Source: Druceiella hillmani
Lineage: Eukaryota; Arthropoda; Insecta; Lepidoptera; Hepialidae
Assembly (NCBI GenBank): GCA_039881145.1
Contig: JAYKKI010000009.1
Location: forward strand, 9,301,501 to 9,365,500
Direction of reading: 5' to 3'
DNA length: 64,000 nucleotides
The notes beneath the pieces are model-generated. The model was not told the origin of the DNA, did not search any database, and was given only the letters and a program-made list of their open reading frames with translations. Made by a program: the position numbers and the translations under genes. The first letter of the stretch is position 1, and every line of letters begins with the position of its first letter. Positions 48,170 through 61,072 of this stretch are shown here, one piece after another.

Positions 48170-48715
48170 ATATACCTTTTAATGATCAGACCAATACAGA
48201 TATAGAGAAAATAATAAAAAAGCATGGAAAAATACTAATAATTTAAACACATCTCCAAACCCAGGTGGCATTAAAAAAAAGGCATAGAACTCAACAGTAC
48301 TACCAACTCTCTTATAGGGATGCTAGACAGTATTCAAAATACTGGACTCTAACAAAAAAGACTATATTCAAAATATAAATTTTTCAAAGAGCCCTAGAAC
48401 GCACCATCCTCAATACCAAGATACAAGATCGCCACCGTAATACTATTATTAGGAAAAGAACCAAGCTGATGGAAGCAGTTAAATTAGCTTACAAATTAAA
48501 ATGGAAATGGTCATGTAGCACGTCAAAAGGCGGTCGATGGAGTAAGCGTATTTTACACTGGTACCCGAGAGATCTGGCTGCCGGGTAGGCTGCATTGCAG
48601 CTGGAGAGACAGCATCGTGGCCCCTGCAGGAATCACGTGGATGAAAATAGCTGCTGACAGGAGTTAGTAGCGAAAGATTGAGGAGACCTTCACTAGCAAA
48701 TGGGCACCCCAATCA
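48170..48715 (+). pseudogene. LINE reverse transcriptase C-terminal region
   Basis: Reads YWTLTKKTIFKI, a stop, IFQRALERTILNTKIQDRHR, then IIRKRTKLMEAVKLAYKLKW, then GGRWSKRILHWYPRD. After a frame change it continues WRDSIVAPAGITWMKIAADR and ends near FTSKWAPQSKN. These are the usual blocks of the LINE ORF2 tail (LTKK, RALER-L, LKWxW, GRWSKR, DIV-AG-WM-A-DR). The RT catalytic core is missing, consistent with 5' truncation. Clade is RTE-like or a related group. Confidence 0.78.
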
Positions 48716-50578
48716 AAAAATGCATGTTTGTTATCAAGTTTAATGTTGAAATGGTTTTATTTTGGTCACTGTTTTTATAACATTATTATTTTTAAATTAT
48801 ATTTATTTTCTAATTGCGATAAAGTTACTGTTGTAATTAATATTACTATTAATTAGTACTGCTAGTATTATCATTTATTGTCTTAAAGTGAAATAATTTA
48901 TATCATGAATTTAATATTATTAATGATTTTTGTTATTTTAATGCAAGTTGAACTAGGATTATTTTATTATGTTTAGGTGTATATATATATATATATATAT
49001 ATACACATCCAAAGTGAAGAAATTAGGTACCTTTTTAGTGAATGGTTCCAAATCTATTTAATTATAATTTTGGGGCTGTCAACAGGAAAGTCATAAAGAA
49101 TTTCAGTCTATTATATCTAATACGTCAACCGGTACTTGCTATTGAGCGTATCTAATTTCTTTTAATTCTTATAACTATTATATGTACAGTAAAAATATAA
49201 CATTGAATTATTGATTACTGGTGAAAAGAAACATTAATTGCATGTTTATATAGCACTCTCAGAAATAGTACATACGCAGAAAAGTGCACATATTTTTTTC
49301 CTTAATATTGCTTTGAAAAATAAAATATTAACCCACAAACTTCAAATCGTTACTGAATTGGAATTTGTAACTAAACTGAATTTTAACCAAAAATATTAAA
49401 GGAGAAAAATAATTTTCTTACGTAGCACCTACTCGTTGCGCGACACTCGAGAACAGATAACTTGTGAAAAATGTCCTTCAAAACAATAAACGTAAATTTA
49501 AATATATTAAGTAGCCATTGTAGTCTAACTACTGTCTACATAACATGGAAGCTCTAATTAAATATTTGCATATCGTCAACCTCGCCTAGACATATTAGTT
49601 TCTTTTCTCCATAAATAAATTAAAAAATCCTAAAATTGTCATACTTTTTTCAAGGCAGCATAATGATATATTGAATACCCATAATATGTCTTATAATATA
49701 TACACAGCTTAATTAATGTATGCAAACATGATAATGAAAAAAACTACTGCTTATTATTGGGAAGTTCAGTATCGAACTCTCAAAATGATAGAATTGCATA
49801 GTAAAAAAATAAAATTAGCAATGAACAATTTTGCTCCTAGTATCAAATATAAGTGTGTTTTAATAAAAGAACTGGATAAATACAAGATGTACATCTATCC
49901 ATTATTGCACTCCGCAACGTTAACTCCATTCATCGATTTTCTCCAGGAACTTAATAACGCGAGTGAAATAGAAAGTTCGCTTGTATTTCGTATTGTGTCG
50001 ACGATAGAGACATGTCGTTGAGTTGGTACGAACAACTCAATAATACTTCTTACAGGATTATAAATATTTGCTAGAAAATGATTGCACGTAAATTATTTGA
50101 TCGTTTCATCTTCAATAACAATGAAAGCCTTAACTTTGATTCTGAACTATGAAATATTCTAGCTTATTCTTTGTATTACCATTACACATTTTATGAATCT
50201 TTGGGGATATGTTTTCCTATTATATGGGTACTATTTTTTTATTGTTATTTCGCTATACATACTTGGTAGCTCGAGTTTTGATAAACAAATTTTGGGTCAC
50301 TATAAAAGATTATTTGTAATTTAAGCTTTATCTATCTTATATAACTTAAAAATTAACAAGGACTGTATTCTACAAGTTTAAACATATATAAAAGAAAAAT
50401 CAACCATAATTTTTCATATTTAGCAACACCTCGTATGTTTTACTTTGGTATTTTCTAATATTTAAGAAGTTAAACATAAACAAGTTATAAGAAAATAAAA
50501 ATTGGTTTGAAATATATCTATAGTTTTTTCGTCATAAAGTAACAAAAATATTTTAAACTATACCAAGTCAATAGTGCT
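48716..50578. other. Non-coding stretch with an unassigned 101-codon frame
   Basis: A (TA)n run lies at 48979-49004. The frame 49716-50021 (starts MYANMIMKKTTAYYWEVQYR) has a less repeat-like composition than other frames here. It shows no recognisable domain, splice signals or neighbours, so I leave it as a possibility only. Confidence 0.35.
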
Positions 50579-50728
50579 CGTGTGTGCGTGCTTGTCTTTC
50601 TGTACGGGTCGTGCATGCGCCCATGTGTGTGTGTGTGTGTGTGTGTGTATGAGCCCGTATGTGTGCGTGCACGTACGTGCATGCGTCCGGGCATGCGTGC
50701 GTGCGTGCGTGCGTCCGTGCGTATGTGT
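50579..50728. repeat. (TG)n / (TGCG)n microsatellite
   Basis: A TG run (50625-50648) followed by GTGC/GTGCGTGC units to 50728. Confidence 0.93.
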
Positions 50729-50884
50729 CTTTATGAGTAACTTTTTACAGTAGTTCTGCACCCTTTTAAAGCACTGAATAAATAATTAAACCGTTGAGGA
50801 TACTTTTAATAAATTTAGGATTGAAAAATGATTTGCAAAAGAATGGCAAATTAAGTGCAAAATTAAGAATTAATGGTTATTATT

Positions 50885-52910
50885 TAAGTAATACACTAAT
50901 TGCATTTAAAACAAAATTTATTTAATTTTACGTATAATATGGAATGCAAAAGCAAGATGTCAAAATATTTAAAAAATTGTAATATGTTCAATTGCGTTTA
51001 ATAAAATCTTTTCTAGAATATTAATTTTCGTGAGATTTCTGAAAAATTAACAACATTCTTGTCCATAAGAAGTTACGCTTAGAAATGTATTTATATGATT
51101 TCTTTGTTTTAAATACTGAAAGAACCTTCTACAATTTTATAAAAAAATCTTGCATATTAATCAAACTACAAGACTGCCATGGATATATTAGGGGCAGATT
51201 GATGGACACATAATCATAACAGTATAGGGTTCCTCATCACTAGGAAAATCTAAAATGAAACCACTTCTGTTTCACCAGATATTTGGAATTGCAAAGTATT
51301 GATCAGAGTTTATTCTACTTTTTTATTCAATTATACACCATATAATAATGTACCGTGTTCGTAAATGTTTAAATCGTTCATGTCAGATGAAAATAAAATA
51401 AAATTTTCATTTTAATTCATGATAATTTTCACGACGTATTGCATGTAAATAAAACTAAGTTTGTACAATTTAAAAATTTAAAGCCTGTACGTGTCATATC
51501 ATTTTATAAAGCTGATTTTGTGTGATTCCAAGTAAATGTGTAACTTTTACATTTTAATAAAAGAAAGAAAAATTACATTACATTAAGGATATTAAATACT
51601 ATATGTTTGATTCATTTTGAAACAAAATTAATTAAAAAAATCAAAGTATAAATTAAACAAAAAAAATTATTATTTACGTTATTAAATGCTAATTTAATTA
51701 GATAAAGTCTAATATTAGACAAGACCCAAGAAGTCTAATATTAGAAGACAGATGTAATACAACGAAACCCAGGTCGTGGTAAAGAACTTAAAGAAAGTAG
51801 AAATAATACTATATAACGTAGTTTAATTTAATTGTGAATAATGAATTTCTACAAAATTAACGTCAAATATATTCAATACTAGAAAAGACATTGTGCCAGT
51901 ATTTATCAAAACGTAAATTTTGATAATGATAAGCCATATGAATTAATTTCGTGAAATAGTAAACTGTAGTTTATTCCGAAGGATATCGATATTTAAAACA
52001 TTATTTACATAAATGCCTTAATATGACAATTAGGTTTTAGGTACCAAGCATACCTATGCGCAACCTCATCTCAATAGCGTGTCACGTCTTTGCTAGGGCA
52101 CGAAGGTCGCATCAATTAAAAGACGACAAATATTTGGAGGGAAACATCAGCAACTCGAAAATCAAAAGGACACTATCTAATGTGGCAATCATTAATATCA
52201 CTCTCCAGTTTATTCTTTGTTACTTTATTATTCCAGGTGTATGTTTTTTATGTATTGACCCGTAAAGCTAAATGTAATTTTACAATGTGTTTATGATTAA
52301 ATAGTACAAATGTAATTGGATTAATCATTATGGGACAAATTAATGATATCAAAAAAAAAACAATCCAAATTTTATACACATCTTTGTTGTCAATAACTTA
52401 ATTGAACAAAAATTTATTAATTCATGAAGTATCGGCGTGATTTCCAGGGTTGATCAATCAATGAATAAGCCAGTCCTTTTCAACCTTGCTTATTTAATGT
52501 TTCACAGCTTTTGTTACACTGTTTATTGCTACTTTGTCTCTATTTTAATGTAATGATATATTCTATTGAAATATTATGATATATTATCTTTCTCAGAGTT
52601 GTGGACTTACACAAAAATATTTTTTTTAAAATGCGATATCTGGTTCTAGACCTTAGTAGAAACAAATAAATAACATATAGAGTTTCCCACCATACTAATA
52701 AACCTACATATAATTACTTTTAATCCCTCGTGTTCGTTAAACGAGCATGATATTTCAAATCGTTTGCTTATCAAATCACTTAGTTCAGGTCACATATCCA
52801 AGACATATTTGAGTTTTACCGTCGGCAGGACATATTTAGCGGAAGCTTTTGAGGTAAGAACAGTTTACTGGCTGAATAATTAAGCTTCAGCCGGTAATAG
52901 TGACTTATGT
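50885..52910 (+). repeat. Local repeat family, copy D
   Basis: Collinear with copy C and, over its middle, with copies A and B. Blocks include a TACATTTTAATAAAAGAAAG segment (about 51548), ACAATTAGGTTTTAGGTACC (52025-52044), the core with GGTCGCATCAATTAAAAGAC (about 52109), and the end block CAGCCGGTAATAG (52890). It is interrupted at about 51745-51879 by a foldback-family insertion that A, B and C lack, so the insertion came later. Confidence 0.78.
51745..51879 (+). mobile_element. Foldback-family fragment inserted in repeat copy D
   Basis: Right-arm type sequence only: AACGAAACCCAGGTCGTGG (51761-51779), then the AAAGAACTTAAAGAAAGTAG and AATTGTGAATAATGAATTTC blocks, and finally AACGTCAAATATATTCAATA. 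It matches the right half of the copy at 57.9 kb closely. TCTAATATTAGA is present twice around its left end (about 51709-51745), which may relate to the insertion. Confidence 0.7.
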
Positions 52911-53248
52911 AAAGTTTTAGTTAAATCGCTTTGGTTGCGACCATCCCGTCTAGTTTTTTTGTGAAAAAGAAATGATTAAGCTTTTTATTTCACTAATGTC
53001 CTGTTAGAAATAAAACATGTAATGGGCACGTCATTTAAAATATTCGTTGCGGGCTGCCTTATGAATAAGTATAGACAAAAGAAAGAAAAATATTATGGCG
53101 CCGTACCATGCTCCTTAAAATATCGTTTCGATAAACATACTTAATTAGGGGTTAAATAATAAAAAAAAAAATTAAAATAATATAATTTGTTTACTTGTGT
53201 ATTCAATTATTCGACATAAAAAAAACTAAAAAAGTATATGTACTATTA

Positions 53249-53280
53249 TTAGGTTGGCCATTAATAAATCCACTTTTACA
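53249..53280 (+). mobile_element. Possible mariner-family terminal inverted repeat (one end only)
   Basis: After a TA (53247-53248) comes TTAGGTTGGCCATTAATAAA, followed by a CCACTTTTACAC segment. Mariner elements insert at TA and often begin TTAGGTTGGC. The matching inverted end was not found downstream, and no transposase blocks are readable, so this is a relic at best. Confidence 0.4.
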
Positions 53281-53776
53281 CAATGGTATTTAAAATCTTA
53301 AAAAAGGATTTTGTGTGATGAGCATAATAAAATGGCCCTTGAGAGATATTTTCGAACTATTGCTTGCAGTTTACAAAGGAATATTACGAGAAGTTAAACA
53401 AACTTTGACGTTGAACCGTAATCCTTGATATCATTTAAAACGAAATGCATTTACGAAGCTATCTTTTACAGCAATTTCTTTCATAAACTACGTAAATTTT
53501 GGACTTAAACTAAAGCTTGTCAATTAGCAATAGTTTTTACTGATAAAAATTTGCCATTCCCAAAATTAATTTTCTTGACGAGTGATGTGGTTTCAACTGT
53601 CGACTTGTCCAGTCTCTATTCGCTAGATGACATTGCATTATTTGTACAATATATCATTTTTTTAATAAGGTACTTTTCAATATAACATTGCTTACATTAT
53701 AATATTGACACTGAAATTTGTTAAAAGCCAAGGAAATTTTGATGTAAAACTTATGTATTATTATAAAACACTGAAG

Positions 53777-53831
53777 TTTTGCTACATGTAGCAAAATTTA
53801 TTGAGGTCACATGTAGCAAAATTTATTGAGG
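53777..53831. repeat. 20-bp perfect palindrome within a 25-bp tandem duplication
   Basis: TTTTGCTACATGTAGCAAAA (53777-53796) reads the same on both strands. Its right half begins a unit (ACATGTAGCAAAATTTATTG, then AGGTC) that is repeated at once from 53809. Confidence 0.9.
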
Positions 53832-55308
53832 GGCTATTTGTTTCCTTTTAGCATTAAATTAGTCCTTAAGGGCTAAATAAACTAAATTCTAATTATAATG
53901 GATTACATGAACCAAATATATCACTTTTATTACAAATAACTTCAAAGCAAATGAACGGTGTAGCCGTGTATTGAGAATTATCTATTTGAATATATCAATC
54001 ACCAATGATAACTGTAATAATACAATATTAATTCAATAGACGTCGCTTCAAGTTATCATATTCGAAATGAAACAGTAAGTCCCGATCATGGGAATTGCAT
54101 AGTAACATAATAGAAGTTGATACTAGTCTGAATGACTAGCTATTAATAAACTAGAGTCACAAAAAAAGGAAAATGGAGAAGAGAATTTAAATCAAATTGA
54201 TACTCATACTAAACCAAACACTATACAGAAGAAAAGTTTTTCCGAATTTAATTAAATAATAATAAAATTTATTTTAGCTTAGAACTGCAACTACTAAAGA
54301 ATCGACCATTCCTTTTTAATACTAACTTCAATTATAGAAATCAGTTTAAATGTGGTTTACTATTTTTTTTAAACCAGTAGAAAGGCGGTGAAAACTAATG
54401 GGCTTTTCCAGCTTTAATTCAAACTTGTTTATCGTGAAAATGACAGCGTAGTTATTATTTAAGAATATGTATAAATATTTACTTAAGCAAATTTATACTC
54501 AAACTTATATATTTACACGTGATTCTGTATACCATTTGAATGGTTTTACGTGATTATATGGTTTAAAAAACAAATTAATAATTACAAAATATTTACTCTA
54601 GTGGCGATGAAATATCATGAGTGGTTTCTGGAACTGGATCAATACATAGCGGATAAAAAGTAACAAATCGGCATTCACAGTGCTACATTAACATCTATTT
54701 CAGGAATTTGAACTCATTCTGCACGGTCGATCGATATAGGATATTATCATAAATATATTGAGCAAAATAAAAAAGGGTATGTGATTGTAAATTATATATA
54801 ATTATTAATTTTGAAAAAAATATATATCTTCGAAATTGTAAATTTATTTTGTTCGATACTTGGCAGGCTGTATCAGCTATTGAATGACACTGCAAATTGC
54901 GATTTTATTGAAGAAACTTTCTGATTTATATTCTACGTGTTTTAACAAAGAATTTTCTTTCTTAAACGGCATGGTACAAAAGTATTTTCTTTTTATTTTA
55001 CGTTTCCATTTATTGAATTTAATTTTAAGATTTTGAATTCGTTTTTGGAGAAATAATTAAATTGTACAAGTAAATTCAATATATAAATTATTTGGAGAGT
55101 TTTGACGGTCGAGTTTCCTTTATTTGTTGAATGTTTATTTTAGTTTTTTAGTTGCTATTGAGCACGATGCATCCTAAATTAATCACATATGAATAGATTG
55201 CGTTGCCATTGAATTTAATGCACAACGAGAGTCTAATGTTATTAATAGAGAAATTTAAAAAAAAAATTAAGGTGTAATGAATTCTTATAGTGGTGTGTCT
55301 TAAATAAA

Positions 55309-55314
<6 letters not shown>

Positions 55315-55396
<82 letters not shown>

Positions 55397-55397
55397 T
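55315..55397. repeat. (TA)n microsatellite
   Basis: Two TA runs separated by one CA. Confidence 0.96.
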
Positions 55398-57477
55398 GAA
55401 AACTAAAAAAACTTAGATACTTGCTATGCTTTCTTTTTATTATACATATTAATATTCTTACTAATATTTTACACTCTTTAACCTTCTTTTTGAGATTTCT
55501 TTAGCAATAATTTATTTACTTTAGGATCCGTTTAATCTACTGGCCTATTAGTTTTCCAATAAAAGCTATTTTCAACTTTTGATGGTTACTGAAGATAATT
55601 TACATGTACTGATTTCATTTGTGTTTGTTAGAGGGTTTAATTCGATACAATTAAATTACATTTACAATGTGAATAAAAACAAACCCATAATAGGTTCAAA
55701 CAAGAATCTCTTCAAATTAATGTTTGTGTTTTGCACTAATATATCTTCATGTTAAAAACTGATATTTAGGAATTCACTTGCACTTTGATCATATAATTTT
55801 CATGACGTTTTTCTTTAAAAATTAATGATGAAGACATCTGGTTTCATTCATGGCTAAGGCAAGAATAAAGAGCAATTTTTATTACAATAGGCTATATATT
55901 CACATTGCGGAGCGTAACCATTTTTATTACTGAAAAATTTAAGTAATTGGTGTTTAATTCTAGCAATTCTTTATTGCGCATCTCTAAATAAGTAGAAGTT
56001 TACTAGCTTAATCTTGTTGGGTTCATTGACGACTATATTGGTCCATTAAAATACGTATTAGATAGAAATTATATTTTATAAAAGGAAAAATTGGTTTACC
56101 TACTTGTTATTTTATTATTTTTTTTTCAAAAATTATTTACTCAGCATAAATAATGAATCATATTACAGTATCGTAGGTATTTTTCTAAGTGATATGTATC
56201 TTTTCGTATCAAATTAAATTACTCTTTAACGCTAAAAGTGAAGTTATTTGGTTAAAAAAATACTGGCTATAGTATTTTAGTTACACAGTTGATATTAAAA
56301 AAAATATCGAACTTTTTTAAACAATGGACAAAACCCATACTGTGGGAAAAAATAAATAATAAATATTTTCCTAAATAATTCACTTTTGGTCGTGTACCGT
56401 GATCACGTAACGAAGATAAATATACTATAAGACTGTATAAGAGAAAAAGCCAAGGGGACAGCTGGCCGCCTACGTTTTAATAAACAAAAGGGTATTATTA
56501 TATTTTATAATTGGTTAATATTTCAAGTTTTTTTATCAAAATATATATCGTCGCATGTAAATGGCAGACTGATTTAATGACTGACGAAAATGTTTAAGCA
56601 CTTCTGCTGTAGCTGACTTTTTAATCGATTAAACAAGAAGACAAGTTGAAATTAGGAGATTAACGGTAAGATGAAGTTTTCATGTTAGATAATTATGTAC
56701 TATATCTTGGCCTTCTAGAAATCAGATAGCAGATAACATGAATACAAAATACATATTAAGGATATTGAAGTAATAAGTCTGGCCCAAACAAATTAAAGCT
56801 AAGGTTTCAAGGTACAAGACTCCCACAAATTTTAACTAGAACTTTGGGGTCATGTAACAAAGTGAGCTCTAGAATATTTTAGAAATAGGACCATTACTTA
56901 ATTTTACAACGTACTCTACGTTATGAGATAAAGGTTTAGCTCATGTGTGTTTTAAGAATAGTGAAATAAGATGAGGTTTTTGGTTATTTATTTGCAGAGA
57001 AACTGGTATACACGCATATATAATATATTGTCCACCAGTCATAAATAGAGTACAGAAATGAAAAATTATCCATATTTTAGCCACATTTGTGATCTGCAAC
57101 ATCTATCAGAGTCGATAGGATTGAGTTAAAACTTGCCTGGTCACTATTCATACCCGCACCATACTGATATCTGTACATGACAGAACATAATTTGTAATGA
57201 GTGGGATAGGATATTCCGCTCTCTCATAATAATATAGAGATTGTCATCTTAATGCAACCATACGGTTATTTGGATATCTATTTTCTAGTAATTGATAACA
57301 TACGGGGATGAAATTGGAACACTGGAAGTCACGAGAGCCTATGAAGTCGATGCGACCATAAAACTATTTGACAATGAATTATACGTATTTTAACTCTTTA
57401 TAATAATTAACATGGAAATAACCTTGACGAAAATGAAAATAATTACAAAAGTCCAGATACGTTTTTAAAAGTAGGTA
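55398..57477. other. Non-coding stretch, nothing recognised
   Basis: No open frames, repeats or element ends that I can support. Confidence 0.5.
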
Positions 57478-57528
57478 AATATTACACTCTTATATCTTCA
57501 TTAAATGAAGATATAAGAGTGTAATATT
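57478..57528. repeat. Perfect 25-bp inverted repeat, 1-nt loop
   Basis: Left arm 57478-57502 (starts AATATTACACTCTTATATC) and right arm 57504-57528 are exact complements around one A. Confidence 0.96.
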
Positions 57529-57776
57529 CATCAAATTTTATCCTGCCTCAGTTTCTGTTTTTCAGCTCATGAAATATACGTAATTAATGGAGGCGCATGA
57601 TCAAAGGTGAAAACTCTTGGCAATTATGTTAATGTAACCGTGATATTAAGTGGTTGTTATAAAGATAAATATGAATTTATAGTACGCTTTCTACTAATGT
57701 ATATGTTCCATTTCAATTAAAGAACTTTAATTGCCGGTTAATACTTGCATTGCAATAACAATAAATGCACCACATA

Positions 57777-58040
57777 ATTCACAATTAAATGAAACTAGGT
57801 GATGTAGTATTATTTATATTTTCTTTAAGTTCTTTACCACGACCTAGTTTTGTATTACAACATCTTCAGGTAAGCTATTAGCAAAGAATCTTTGCTAATA
57901 GCCCACCTAAAGATGTTGTAATACATCGAAACCTAGGTCGTGGTAAAGAACTTAAAGAAAGTAGAAATAATACTACATCACCTAGTTTCATTTAATTGTG
58001 AATAATGAATTTCCACAAAATTAACGTCAAATATATTTAA
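57777..58040. mobile_element. Foldback element copy 5 (best preserved)
   Basis: Left arm 57777-57887 and right arm 57889-57992 are inverted copies. They meet at GCTATTAGCAAAGA, A, TCTTTGCTAATAGC, so the element is essentially one hairpin of more than 200 bp. Each arm carries the block around GATGTTGTAATAC followed by CTAGGTCGTGG. The right half continues with AATGAATTTCCACAAAATTA and ACGTCAAATATA, the outer part that also borders the copies at 7.8 and 51.8 kb. No protein is encoded. Confidence 0.75.
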
Positions 58041-61000
58041 TAGCACAGCAAAATCTAACTTTCACCAAACCGAGCAAGATATAAATAAGGATTTCGCTCA
58101 TAATCGATTATAGACGGCATATTCTCGAATAAGTTCAAACATTAATTTCTTTATGTTCATAGATGATTCAAAATATCAATATAGTTTATACACATGCAAT
58201 TTTATTAATAAAAAACAAATCAATTAGAAGAATTATCTATGTTTGAGTACATTAATATTTTATATATATAAAGGAATTCAAGCGAGAGAAGCTGAGAGCT
58301 ACCCAGTTGACCAATTGACTTTTGATGATAAAATAGAACTTATGTCACAGATTTCGTGACGCCACATGAACAATGCAATCTACAAGTTTCATTTTAAAAT
58401 TATAAATGTTGAAAACATTTTGTTAATTGAAATAATAATTAATTGTAGTAATAATAATTATGATATTAAACAATTGACTAATTACTAAAGTTGTTAACTG
58501 AAAAATATTTTAATATTGGATGATATTGTACTAATGGAAGAAAAATGCTATTCAAACAGATAAACAAATGTTATTATGCACTCAGGCTAATTCAGTTTGT
58601 TACAATCAGTATTATATTTGTAATAAAAAATATTCGAATTAATTTTTGGTCGTCTTAATACTATCTTAACTTCTATATCGAATAGCTCTTATCTCCATAA
58701 AATATTGGTCAATTGTGTAGGCATTTATAAGTTCTAGTGATACAGATAACATGTTGAACGAATCTTACTTCTTCAATCCCAACCATACTTCCGACAGTTA
58801 TGAAATAAATTTTTACCCAACGAAACAAGTATACATAGTAATTCCACGTGAGGTTAAATATTGCAGGCTAAGATTGTAAACAAATAAAAAATATCAAATC
58901 AAAATTATATAAATTATAAATCATTCAGCTGCATAAACATCTTTTCTAAGTGTTGGCGTCACAAAACTCAGTGTTTTGAGCGGTTTCTCATATTTCATGT
59001 TATTTTTATAAGTTATTTGTGTTTTTTTTCTTTTTAAGCTAGCAAAGATTAAGAAGACTAGCAAATTGTTAAGCGTAGATATAATGGTTTTCTTTAATAA
59101 AGTTATAAATGTCGTTGAATAAATTAAGAGCATGCTTTATTATTTAAATGTGTCGTAGTCGGCGTAACGTAGATAATGATTCTATACGATTTTATGCAGA
59201 AGAGAATCCTCCCACCTAATTTATAAGGGGACAGTAAGTCATTGGAGGACTATTAAATTACATTTAAACATTTTTACATTTTTTATCACGTCAAGAAATT
59301 ATTGTAAGACTCGTTAAGCAAGTTTATATTTTAATGACAGCCAGGTTATAATAAGTTCTAGATTTTAAAACTTTTATTATATATTTTAAATTAATTTTCA
59401 ACAAAAGTATTTGAATTATTTTAATTGTATTTTTTGTGGATATATTTCTTCTAGTGTTACTTGATAGATTTATTTGCTAAGAATTTTAACAAGAGGCGAA
59501 GTTTTATATTTTATGTTGTTTCAGTAGTTTGCCGAAAAATAATATAATCAAATATATCAAATAATAAACCGAAATATAATATAATATGCAAAAAAGGAAT
59601 TGCTACAATAACGCCTTGTAAGTAAATATGGCTTCCATAGGCGAATAAGTATTCGATGTGCACATTAAATCTAGTAATTTATGATCACCTATTAAAGTAT
59701 ACTAAGTGCGTTTGCACAGCTGGGCCGGAGCATGGCACGGGATGCGCAGAGGCCCAATAATAAATTAATTATGAACCCAATATGATACTCCAAAAGCTAA
59801 AGAAAGAAAGAGAATAATAGGATAAAAATGAAATATATATGCAAATGTTTTTCGAGAGAAAACATCTGTATATATATTTCGTTTTCACTTATAATCCACT
59901 ATACACATGTCTATTGAAGATGTAACAATGAAATCAAGGCGAAATTCCGAATCTTGATATTTATACTCAATTATTTTTTATGAATAGACCTCATAAAAGA
60001 ATTTTCCTAAAATACATTGAATATAATATAGAGATTCAAATAATGAAAATTTTTTTCAACTTTTTATTTATATTTACGGGTGATGCCATAAATTTTATAA
60101 ATCGAGATAAACTTAGACTAAAGGTAACATTGTTAAATTTTTTTTAATATATTTATTTACGATATATTAAAAAAGCTTTATCAAAATTTCATCCTATAAT
60201 ATATTATGCACACTGTCTTTCTTGTCATTTTTCTTTTGTTTTTTCGCCATTTACTCAACTGTTTTCTTTGAACATGTTCGTTACTTATTCATTTTTAGTA
60301 ACCAACTTAATTGAGAAAGATATTCCAAACTTTATTATCTTTAGCACCTTTTAATTTGTCCATATCCAAATAAAACTTCAAAATACCCTTTGAAAAGTAA
60401 ATTTGTTTAATGTTATTTCATGTTAATTATACATTTCACATCAATTTTATTAGATTTATAAATATCCATAGTTGTCTGTTGTCTGTCTGTTCTATCTCAG
60501 AGCTTGGAATGAATCTTGCATTCTAGTTTTTTTTTAATATGACACTGCCAATGCGCACCCTTTTACTCTCACCCGAATTTAGCCAATACATCTTCAGAAT
60601 TTCATTGGAATATTGAAAAAGTTTTGTCTTAAAATCCTCTTAAAAAAATATGAATCAAACAATAATCATTAATTTATATAGGAGTATATTGAATATTCTG
60701 ATGAACACTAAAATATTTAGTCTATATTATTGATACCGTACTTCTTCTTTTATTTATTTTGCTCCATGATATCAAGAGTTGTATATGCTATTTGTACGGA
60801 ATCCTCTATCTGTCAGAACTATATAACCTACGAACGTGCAAATCTGAAGATTAGCACGTTTAACATATACTAACTACCAACAATAAAAAAATATTTTCGA
60901 ATATTTCACTAATACAGGTATTTGTCGAAATATCAACTGGTAAGGATAATTAATTCACTCTGTCGTTCGCCGTAATAAAGCATCTTTAACACGAAGATAT

Positions 61001-61072
61001 GTGTAATTGTATATAAAGTAATGAAAGGATGATTTGAAGGTGAAAATAAAAATTATTTTATTAATTGATGCG
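58041..61072. other. Non-coding stretch with a possible LINE-tail scrap
   Basis: At 59718-59755 a GC-rich scrap reads LGRSMARDAQRP in one frame, loosely like the GHMAR block of LINE tails. It is too short to assign. A 70-codon minus-strand frame (58921-59133) is unrecognised. No LTR of the copia element was identified. Confidence 0.4.

Larger units (their letters stand above)
52911..55314. other. Non-coding stretch with a mariner-like end and a short palindrome
   Basis: Apart from the two sites listed separately (53249 and 53777), no coding or repeat signal was recognised. A 66-codon minus-strand frame at 54695-54895 has no known similarity. Confidence 0.45.

Noticed and set aside
49716..50021. 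101-codon plus-strand frame
   Set aside because: Composition is less repeat-like, but no domain or gene signal could be named.
59718..59755. LINE tail scrap
   Set aside because: About a dozen codons with weak resemblance, too short to call.
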